A stretch of 64,000 nt of DNA, taken from assembly GCA_019137255.1 (NCBI GenBank), contig WPDH01000202.1, positions 62,001-126,000 on the forward strand, read 5' to 3'. The notes under the pieces are model-generated. The model searched no databases. It was not told the DNA's origin and saw only the letters and a list, made by a program, of their open reading frames with translations. Both the position numbers and the translations under genes were made by a program. This stretch comes from Corinectria fuckeliana (Eukaryota; Ascomycota; Sordariomycetes; Hypocreales; Nectriaceae). This document shows, in pieces, positions 55,710 to 64,000 of this stretch. Positions within the stretch are counted from its first letter, which is position 1, and each line of letters begins with the position of its first letter.

Positions 55710-56398
55710 ACTGGTATGTAGCGCGCCTGTCTTTGGTCCATCTGTGCCATGAGGTCAAGGTCTTCATTGTATAAAAAGCCTGTGTACGATTTTGGAGGAA
55801 GAATACTGCGAGTGGATGGAAATGCTTCTGGGTCACCTTTCTGTACAGTCCTCTTAATTAGCTCTGAAACTTCCTTTGTCTTCCTCTCTTCTCATATCGT
55901 AACCCTTGCTCCTCTTCCATTCCGAGCTGCGCGTAGCTGTCGAGATGAGTTCGTGTTCTCTGCCTCATACTAAAACCTTCAAGTCGGAGACCTAAAGCAC
56001 ATCTGAGCCATACATGCCAACATGGCCACCCTTGATAGCCCGAAAGACTCAGCGGTCTTTTAGCCTGAACTGATTGTCGCCTGGAACCTCTTCCTCGATT
56101 CGCTACTCCATGTTTCTAACAGTTGCATAGGTTGCAACTCGAACTGCTTAAGGAAAATGCCTCAGGAGACACGGAATCCTAAACAAGTAGACACCATGGC
56201 CGCGAGTGATGCAGATACAGGACGGCTTGCGTTCGGGTGCGACCTATTTCGATCCACCGAATGAGCTCGTTGATCTGTTCGACTAATACTCCGAGTATCG
56301 ACAAAGGCAGGTTACTTCACAGCGTAGACCAAGTGCATGAGATCGGCGACCAGTCTTCACTACGGGGTTTGGTGGGTGAGGAATGTAATCGGACTCCT
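55710..56398. other. Convergent intergenic region
   Basis: 3' flanks of the broken gene and of the second ABC transporter. Nothing supported. Confidence 0.4.
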
Positions 56399-58870
56399 TC
56401 AAATGCTGCTAATGAGACCATCCTCTAACTCCCCTCCGGCCTGCCTTTTCCACAAATCTCTATAACTCCCTCCGGCTCTAAGCAACTCGGAATGCGTCCC
56501 GCTCTCTACAACCCTTCCGTCATCCACAACTAGGATCTGATCTGCGCTAATAACTGTCGAGAGTCGGTGGGCAATCAAAAACGTGGTCCGCTGCTTTTTC
56601 AACACATCCAACGCGCCCTGGATTTCAGATTCGGTACCCGTGTCCACGGCGCTCGTCGCTTCGTCCAATACGAGGATTGGCGGGTTCTTTAGAAACACTC
56701 GTGCAATCGCCAGCCGTTGAATCTCGCCGCCAGAGAGCTTGACGCCTTGCTCCCCCACCCGCGTGTTATACCCGTCAGGAAAGGTGAGTATTTTGTCGTG
56801 GATGGCGGCGGCACGACACGCCTCGAATACTTGATCGTCCGTCGCCGAGGGGCGAGCATAGCGGAGATTCTCCATGACAGACGCGTTGAATAGGAGGGGA
56901 TCCTGAGGGACGACTCCGAGAGCATCTCTCAGTGAGCTCAAGGTCACGTCTTGGATGTTTTGACCGTCTATTGCGATTCGCCCGGAGGTAACGTCGTAGA
57001 AGCGGAGAAGCAACTTGAAGATTGTCGACTTGCCAGCGCCCGTCGCGCCAACAAGAGCAACCGTTTCTCCAGGGGCGGCGGAAATATCCAGGCCTCGGAT
57101 GGAAGACTTCCTAGGATCATAAGAAAAGAAGACGTTTTCGAAGGTGACATGGCCTTTGATTTGGCCAAGGGGCGTCGCCCCTGCTTTGTCGACGATGGTT
57201 GGCTTGGTTTGCAGCAAGTTGAGCAGGCGTTCTGCGTCAACCAGGTCCGACATCAGATAGCGGTAGTTGTGGGAGAGGTACTTGAGAGGATAGATCAGAT
57301 ATTCCCAGTACTGGATGAAGAAGACGAAGTCGCCGGCCGAAGCTCGACCTTTAGCGATCTCATAGAGAATAAGGCTGGCGAGGGCGAAGAAGGTCGCGGG
57401 CACCATGGCCTCGAGCATAGCGTGGATATAAGCGTCACGCTTGCACCAGTCTCTGTTCGCGGCGAGCTGCGACTCTACAACATTGCCAAAACGGCGCTTC
57501 TCAAAGCCAAACATGTTGAAATAAACCACGGTCTGCCAGCCTTGGACGGCTTGGTGCATTACCCGGGTCTCTTCTCGTTTTGCCTTTGCCGAAAGGCGCC
57601 GATTCTCGATGTTCCAATTAGACGTGAAGACTTCGAGGGCGACGAATGTGACCGCGGCAGCCAGCATGGCGAAAGCGACGAAAACGCCGAACTTCCAATA
57701 AAGAAGCCCGAATGCAATGAACAGGTCGACAAAGGTTGGCAGGATTTCGACGATGGCCGTCTCTAAGATGTTGGTGAGAGATCCCCCCTGTTCGATGGCT
57801 TTCATGACCTCGGCAGAGTCTCTGTCCGAGTGAAAGTCCATCGACAAGTTCATGACGTGGCTGAAGGCGGCGTTGGAGATCTGTCGGTAGGAAAACTGCT
57901 TGATGGGGATCTGGACCAACGCTAGAATCAAGCCGATGCCCGCGTCGTCGCTCAACAGGTTTAGGAACAGCCAAATAGCCAGAGCTTGGTATGGTGCCTG
58001 GCCGTCCAGCAGCTTGTCGGTAACGATGCCGATTTGACGCGGGACGAGCACGTTCAACGCCCTTTTACCCGCCAGACACACGAGGCTGGCAGCGATGCAA
58101 GCTTGGACTTTGCCGTCTCTCCGGGGGATCAGGTACGGCGTGAAGATGGAGAAGTCTTTGAGATAACCCCACCAGCCGCCCGTCTGCTTGAGCCTCTTGG
58201 CACGAAGGCGCTTCATACCGGCGTCCTCGTCCGAATCACTGTCGTCGCCATCGTCTCCATCACCGTTGTCGGTAGGCTCGGTGTCGGATTCGATATGGGA
58301 ATTATCGGGCAAGGATTGCGTGCTGTAGTTGACGTGTCCTTGCGGAGAGTCGGCTTGGTGTTGAAGAAATGGCCGTGCCTCTTCTTCCATCGTCTCGCTT
58401 CCCTTGCCCCGATGCTGGACTCCGGCAACTAAAACCCAGAATAGAGGAAGCATCCGCATGCTCTGGCAAAGTAATTGAATGATAGATCGAGAGTCGCCTA
58501 GCGGTCGGGGGGACAAGACGAGCAACGGACCCTCGAACAGCACTGTTATAAAAGCTGCCCCCCAAAGCGTCCGTGATGCATGATCCCGCTGCAGACCAAG
58601 AGCCGACCATACGAATGCAAGTGTTGCCAAGTGGAGGATGTGGCTCTTGAATCGTGCGAGTGCATCTTTTTGCGTGACAGTGGTGGTGACTTCCGCGAGG
58701 TAGCATGTGATGAGAATAATCATGATGACGGCATATCGCCGAGGGCGCGGTGAAGCATTTCCTCGAGGAGCTTGGCGGAGTTTGATGAGTGCCGAGATGG
58801 ACACGAACGAAACGACTGCAACTGCGCAACTGTAATGAAGGTATCTGCAGATCTCCATCTTGGTGACCAT
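56399..58870 (-). CDS. HMT1-like ABC half-transporter (ABCB6 type), copy 2
   Basis: Single intronless frame of 823 residues. Layout is that of HMT1: an N-terminal membrane domain with about five helices (residues 1-150), an acidic linker (DNGDGDDGDDSDSDEDAG), the six-helix domain (GKRALNVLVPRQIGIVTDKL to SHNYRYLMSDLVDAERLLNL) and one ATPase domain: Walker A GATGAGKST, Q-loop VVPQDPLLF, signature VKLSGGEIQR, Walker B ILVLDEATSAVDTG, switch IAHRLST. Likely a homodimeric pump of the vacuole or another endomembrane, possibly for metal-thiol conjugates. The ATG at 58870 is five codons before another (MEICRYL). It shares architecture with the copy at 44-47 kb but differs much in sequence and lacks its introns, so it is not a recent duplicate. 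Confidence 0.92.
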   Translation of the reverse strand: MVTKMEICRYLHYSCAVAVVSFVSISALIKLRQAPRGNASPRPRRYAVIMIILITCYLAEVTTTVTQKDALARFKSHILHLATLAFVWSALGLQRDHASRTLWGAAFITVLFEGPLLVLSPRPLGDSRSIIQLLCQSMRMLPLFWVLVAGVQHRGKGSETMEEEARPFLQHQADSPQGHVNYSTQSLPDNSHIESDTEPTDNGDGDDGDDSDSDEDAGMKRLRAKRLKQTGGWWGYLKDFSIFTPYLIPRRDGKVQACIAASLVCLAGKRALNVLVPRQIGIVTDKLLDGQAPYQALAIWLFLNLLSDDAGIGLILALVQIPIKQFSYRQISNAAFSHVMNLSMDFHSDRDSAEVMKAIEQGGSLTNILETAIVEILPTFVDLFIAFGLLYWKFGVFVAFAMLAAAVTFVALEVFTSNWNIENRRLSAKAKREETRVMHQAVQGWQTVVYFNMFGFEKRRFGNVVESQLAANRDWCKRDAYIHAMLEAMVPATFFALASLILYEIAKGRASAGDFVFFIQYWEYLIYPLKYLSHNYRYLMSDLVDAERLLNLLQTKPTIVDKAGATPLGQIKGHVTFENVFFSYDPRKSSIRGLDISAAPGETVALVGATGAGKSTIFKLLLRFYDVTSGRIAIDGQNIQDVTLSSLRDALGVVPQDPLLFNASVMENLRYARPSATDDQVFEACRAAAIHDKILTFPDGYNTRVGEQGVKLSGGEIQRLAIARVFLKNPPILVLDEATSAVDTGTESEIQGALDVLKKQRTTFLIAHRLSTVISADQILVVDDGRVVESGTHSELLRAGGSYRDLWKRQAGGELEDGLISSI

Positions 58871-59880
58871 GGCGAAGAACTAGGGCAGTCTTGAAAGGGA
58901 GATCGGCATCAAGTTGGTGAGATTCACTATAATCACGAGCAAACCGACCGGGGAAGTCGACGTCTACAATGTCAACCTTGGACGATATCTGTACTGCTCG
59001 GCGGGTTGACTAAGCAGGCAAAATCATGTTTGTCAGTGACTCACGCCGGTAATACGAAGTACAGAGCCGGCATGCATAAGCGCTTAGATGTGACGCGCTC
59101 AATCAGCAGCTCAAGTTCGTATGATTTCTCGGTCTGAGTCGAAAGCCCATCCTTTGTCTTACACTGCACAATGACGTTGCCGCAGCAGGTGAGAATACGT
59201 GATTGTTACAGTCACTGTCCTCCCTTATGGGTAACTCAATGGCCGGGCGAGTTGTTGCCAAGCCTGGACTAGCCAGCTAGTACATCGTAATGACGCAACT
59301 GAAAAGCCAACGTATGTTGGCGTTGGTTTGGACCCCCTGCGAATCGTGAAGTGTTTCCGAGATTGGATAGAAACAGCTTCTTGAGGTTGAGTAACCAAGA
59401 GGTCGAGTGGAAGACTTCCGATGGCGTCAGCATTCACTCTGTCGTTCATTTGCAATAGCAGACCACTCTGACTCTATCCGTAAGCGTCTTACTTTTCTCT
59501 GCGCCCCCGATCTGATGACTCGGTAAGGCAATTGAACTTAGTGAGTGCTTTTAGGAACAGGTTGGTTGGTCTTGGCCCCCGTCAATGCTGATGTCAGTTT
59601 GTCCTTTCTCATGCAGCAGCACTGGCTTGACTACATACAGAGGCAAGGGTTCGTGATATATTGCTAGTCTGCTGATTGGCTCTTGGTTTCTTCACTATTG
59701 CTGAGGACACGCGGTCGGTTCTCGTCGCGCTGGTGCCTAAGCTACAGACTTACATAACAACATTATCTCTTGGCGCTTTGCTTAATAAATAGCATTGCTC
59801 AACGGCTACTCTACAGTCTGCACGCTTCATCTTTAGAGTATCCGCCTTCCTCCACTAACATTGAACTCACAGCTTTAACC
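58871..59880. other. Divergent intergenic region
   Basis: Promoters of the intronless ABC gene and of the membrane protein gene at 59881. No other feature supported. Confidence 0.45.
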
Positions 59881-60767
59881 ATGGAATACCTGTCTTCCAG
59901 GGTTGGCGAGCAGGAGGCTGAAGAGAACAGGCCACTCTTGGGTGATGACGATACCAACGCTCCTCAGGTGACGCCGCGCTATCACAGATTCTTCTCCAAC
60001 GGCATTACAGCATCGCTCGTTATCGGCATCTGCGTATTGTTTCTCCTGTTCCCTATCGCGGCCCTGAGTGCCTATGGAGACCGGTTTGAATTCCGGGACA
60101 GACCTTCGGAGCTTGATGAGACACAGGCCTACGTTTTAGTCGCAGTTAAGACCATTGCTCAGCCTATACTGACGCGTCCGCATTGCTAACCACTTGCTTA
60201 GAGTTTCATCATCATTCCCTTGCACCTCATTAATCTCATCCTTCTCAAATGCCACAGCAAGCCTCTGCCAGCGCTTCTAAATACCCTCTACCTCGGGCTT
60301 TCGGCATTTCTCTCCTACGTCGCTAGTTTTGGCATCTTGTCTTACGTCGCCATCAACCCACCGAGACTATGTCGTCAGCCCGGGTGGTCGGACCTTCCTC
60401 CATGGACCCCTGACCAAGTGGAAGACTGCCACAGATGGGCCGTCAGGTATAGAGCAGTCAGCGCGATCCTTTTAGTGCTGCTGGCTTTGTACGGGTAAGT
60501 TCTGTTTGGGCTGGCGCGTGAGTTTATGTTAAAATGGCTCAACACTGATTCTGTTGCAGGATTGTCCAGACGACACTTTTCATCGTCATGCTGGCTGACC
60601 TGATTGACACCCGACAGCACGCAGACAGAGCTGAGCGCTCAGGTTCTCGGTGGAGCCCCCCGATCGTCCATCTCTCAGTCGAGTTTAGCTTCGGCTGGGG
60701 CAGGCCACCGGCTAAAGCGCCGCAGGAACAGTCCGAGGCCGCTGAAGGAACGAGAAGCCAGGAGTAA
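59881..60767 (+). CDS. Four-helix membrane protein of unknown function
   Basis: Three exons, 59881-60144, 60202-60494 and 60560-60767, give 254 residues. Four hydrophobic segments are visible: ASLVIGICVLFLLFPIAALS, FIIIPLHLINLILL, LLNTLYLGLSAFLSYVASFG, and AVSAILLVLLALYGIVQTTL running into FIVMLADL. The N terminus is hydrophilic and acidic, the C terminus charged, so both probably lie in the cytoplasm. Spacing and the short loop with two Cys (RLCRQPGW and VEDCHRW) recall small fungal membrane proteins of the MARVEL-like kind, but no family is claimed. Donor GTTAAG and acceptor CTTAG define the first intron and keep the frame. Start is the first ATG in frame with good context (AACCATGG). Confidence 0.75.
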
Positions 60768-61958
60768 GAAGGGAACAGTCTGAGAATAGAGGTGCGTCAT
60801 GGCGAACAGCGTGTGAAATCGAACGGTGTCGTAAAGAATCAAGAGGGTACTAATTGGTTAGAGAACAACCCACATGTCGCTATAACGCATCAAGTAAGGA
60901 CCGGAAAAAAGCAGCTCGGAGGACAGAGGTTCGTCGTCATAGGATGAGTTGTCAGCATTATGATGGAGTATGTTCATTGATAAAACACTCATCAGAGTCG
61001 ACGTAATCAGATTACGGAAGACGAGTGGCACGCAAATGAAATACTTCAGCCGGAATGCCATTCGGTGCTTGAATTTATTGAGATTGGGTTGGTGCTAATC
61101 GCTGTCTGAAAGAAAGGACAGCAGCACGCAACGCAGACTAGTCGAAGGCAACGGGTCAAGCACGTCAGCGCTGCGGTAGGGTAAGTCTAAAAAAAAGAAC
61201 AGAGGACCCGAATAGCTGAATCAAAACAAGAGAACAAAAGCGGCCATGAAAAAGGGAGAAAAAAAGAGAACGCAATGCTGTTTCTTCGAACTTTGAACTT
61301 CACCCTCACACTTTGCATACAGACGCGAGCCAAAAGGCGAAGGATCTTCGTAAACGAAAGATGCTTGAAATGTTATGCCACTTTCTGTTGTGTAGATTTA
61401 TGGTAATTTCAAGTATTTCGCTACTTCGCTGTAGGAACATCTGTTGCTCTAAGCTATAAAGCCTTGCCCTGTTAGATAGACGGGATGTTCGTGCAAAGCT
61501 GACGTGGGCTGTGAGGACGACATGACTTGAGGCTGTGATCCATGTCTTCCAGCACTCTTAGCGTGCTGACAGCCACTGGGGAAAAAAGCATCAAGATTAT
61601 TGCAATCGTTTTCTAGCAAAACGGACATTCATATCTCGCCACCGAGCGCTCTCATCAAGCACCTAACCCTGTGGAGAAAACCATGCATAACAGCATCTTA
61701 TTAGGTTCGAGACTCTCCAAGCCTTGTTTGCTTCTCGTATCTTGGAGCCGTCGACAGAAGCCGGCCATTCTGCCTACCATCCTCGCTAAACTCTGTTCAT
61801 TCCTCCCAAGCTCCTACTTTAACCCCTTATACTCTTGAACGAATTCGAGCGAGGTTACAACACCAGCCTTATGATTACAACGCCATGGCTGCCCTGGACT
61901 AAAAAGTGAGAATATCCGAGTATCAAGAGTTTGTAGCGTTGACTCAGTGGTGTTGACC
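60768..61958. other. Convergent intergenic region
   Basis: About 1.2 kb between the membrane protein and HET gene stops. No feature supported. Confidence 0.4.
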
Positions 61959-64000
61959 TCAAATAATCTTAACCTCCCTTTCCGGGAGCCCTTCAAAGAG
62001 TTTGCGAGCCTGCTCCTGGGTGTCTACAACAATGCTGAGGTGCCCGATCCGAACATGACAGCCATCCTCGCGGCAAGACAAAGCTAGTCCACTAACAGAG
62101 TACTGTCCTGCCCACTTGCATGCCCTAATTGGCAAGCAGAGAGCCTCATTGCGCAGATCCTCTTTTGTATCAAAATATATGGCCCAGAGTCCCCTTTTCT
62201 GAGGCTCAGCGAGTGTCTCCGTGTTTTCGGGATTCTCAAGTCGCTGGATGAACATGTTCCCCTCATTCAAATGGGAGAAACTTTTCATCGTGGCAGGAGG
62301 ATAAAGCCTCGCGATCGCCATGCGCGCTTTTAGAGTTATGGTTCCTTTGCTGACTCGTCCGGTATCATCGCCGTCAAGAGGCGTGGTCTCAGCGCTGACA
62401 ACTGAAGCTAGCAGGATATCGTCATCGTTCTTGATCCATTCATGCATGTTGACGCGCCCATCGACAGAAGCCCATGACCACGAGGGAGCGCGGTATGTGG
62501 ATGGTTTGGTACCAGTCCCTCGCAGATTCCAGACCAGACCACGGGGCAGCTCAGCCTTCCAGATTCCAGCGAGGTAGTCTGTAGATGCACAGTCGAGTTC
62601 TCGCAGCCGATCCTTCATGTCCTTTGCTATCCCAGACAATGCCACAAGCTTGTCGCTCGGAACCGAGAGCTGGCATTCGGTGTACTGCATCTGAATAGCA
62701 TACCAGTCCGTAAACAGCTGCTTCAATGGATCTCCCAAAGCCCTTCGATCAGGGGCGTTGAGTAGCTGCTTCCAAGCATGGTGGGCTTTGGGCACCGGAG
62801 TGCTCTGCCCGTGGTCTTGGGATTGAAATCTGGTGCTGAGACCGTATACGCCCTTCGGGTGAAGCTCGCAGCAGCTCGCCTCATGGCATTCCCAGAAGAC
62901 CTGCTTGCGCCCATAGTGCAAGGTTCGTGGCGCGAGAAGCCGCTCTTGGACCGTCCACCCTCGGTTCTGTAGCGGTTATCGTTCGAAACTGAGTCTCCAG
63001 ACCCAGCCTTTCTCCAGCTCGAATCTGTAAGGCATGGGCCTATATGGATCCTCCGTGCACAGATTGAATACTGTGGCCTTCACTTCTGACGGGTCGCGGG
63101 AAAAGAACAACCCGCCATCGTCGTTCTCTGCGCTCAGGGCGGATATGTTCAGGAAAGAATTTCCATACACGTCTCGCATCGTAGATGATTCTGCGTGCCA
63201 ATCCTCAGCAAGGTCTTGCAAGATGCAGAAGCGATCAATCCAGAGATAGCGGATGCCTAGTCTCTCGGTAACCATCAATGCATCTCTGAAGGTTCTCGGT
63301 AGGATGCTAACTGGCTGATCCAGCGAAAGGAGATCAATTGAGGACCGAGTGAGCTTGAGGCCTCCGTGCGAACTATTGCTATTTCCCCAGCAATGGCTCA
63401 ACGTCATATAGCGGCATCCTGGCTCGACCTCGTTTCTTTGAACTATGCGAAAAGTTTTCTCGCTGTCTGTGCTCCTCAGCTTAACAAGCCTTGTAGGAAC
63501 AAAGTGGGCAGCAGCTCTCCCGTTGCACACCTTGTGAGTGTTAGTGCAGCTGGTGAGCCACCCTTGCAACATACGCCACGTAGTCTCGTCCTCTGTAGAT
63601 GGGCTGATTTGGAAGTTGAGGGTTTCATCTCCATCTTAAAAAGAGTCAATGAAGGCAAAGAACACAGGGAGGGGAAACAATGGCATAACATACCTACATA
63701 CGGCACCATCTCGAACCCCCCCGTAGTATCACGGAGGTATAAGGACATGACCGGCCGAGACGCGTCAAGATGGACACTGAACAACGAGAAGTACCCATAT
63801 TTGGCAGTTTTCGGGTCAGGCCTTTCTCTTCCAGGCATGATGAATCTATTACACATGACGCAGCCATCATTCACGAAGTGAAGAAATGACTCTTCAGAGA
63901 CGTGGTGGCCAAACATGTAGTTCCCCGGCCCTAATAGCTCTTGTTTTTCTGTCTTGAGATGAGCTGGCAACTCTGTGTTTATCTAGAGCGTGACATGATT
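61959..64000 (-). pseudogene. HET-domain (heterokaryon incompatibility) gene, partial and interrupted
   Basis: HET proteins trigger cell death or growth arrest after fusion of unlike strains. Minus strand: an exon entering from beyond the window end to 63694, intron 63693-63635, then 63634-61959. HET landmarks: YMTLSHCWGNSNSSHGGLKL, LPRTFRDALMVTERLGIRYL, WIDRFCILQD, DVYGNSFLNISALSAEND, RGWTVQERLLAPRTLHYG and, later, TYRAPSWSWASVDGRVN. An in-frame TAA at 62978-62976 sits between SFER and PLQNRGW, just before the conserved RGWTVQER motif. A 36-nt intron ending CTACAG could remove it but would be very short and delete conserved spacing. No ATG suits the 5' end here; an acceptor-like CTCTAG near 63985 suggests further upstream exons. 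Confidence 0.75.

Overview
The window is nuclear DNA from a filamentous ascomycete (Pezizomycotina), most likely a Sordariomycete. The reasons are many genes with short GT-AG introns of about 50-80 nt, pyrimidine-rich leaders, a dispersed 5S rRNA gene, a bZIP gene with the 20-nt IRE1-type intron known from Trichoderma and Aspergillus, a HET-domain gene, a DUF3292 gene and HMT1-type vacuolar ABC transporters. There are no operons; each gene stands alone.

Left part (about 1-19 kb) is housekeeping: ERG6 sterol C-24 methyltransferase, pyruvate dehydrogenase E1-beta, the SKI2 exosome helicase, an ESCRT-III subunit of DID2/CHMP1 type (convergent with SKI2), then a 4.7-kb gene-poor stretch leading into HAC1/hacA, the master regulator of the unfolded protein response, followed by the replication-fork protection gene CSM3/SWI3 and a 21-kDa subunit of respiratory complex I, which diverge from a 276-bp shared promoter.

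The stretch 19-22.3 kb is a graveyard: one intact-looking 5S rRNA gene, a decayed 5S copy, an AT-rich patch, a protein-kinase remnant carrying six perfect 18-bp repeats, and an aminoglycoside-phosphotransferase-like remnant. Then come a 2-oxoglutarate/Fe(II) oxygenase and an AzgA-type purine permease, whose 5' side faces a 5.7-kb gene-free region.

The right half (32-64 kb) is more accessory: an Arg-rich conserved fungal protein, a small secreted Cys-rich protein, a secreted amidohydrolase, a ZIP metal-transporter remnant, a secreted aspartic protease, two separate HMT1-like ABC half-transporters, a GNAT acetyltransferase, an unrecognised protein built from 20-residue repeats, a DUF3292 membrane protein, a broken unknown gene, a four-helix membrane protein, and a HET-domain gene interrupted by a stop codon and running off the right end.

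The most notable points are the fully readable HAC1 non-spliceosomal intron with its stem-loop, the 20-residue repeat protein, the paired 5S copies, and a recurring pattern in which remnants of three unrelated families each keep both ends but lack the catalytic or metal-binding core. All gene models were built by eye from splice signals and reading frames; family names come from recognised motifs, not from a database search.
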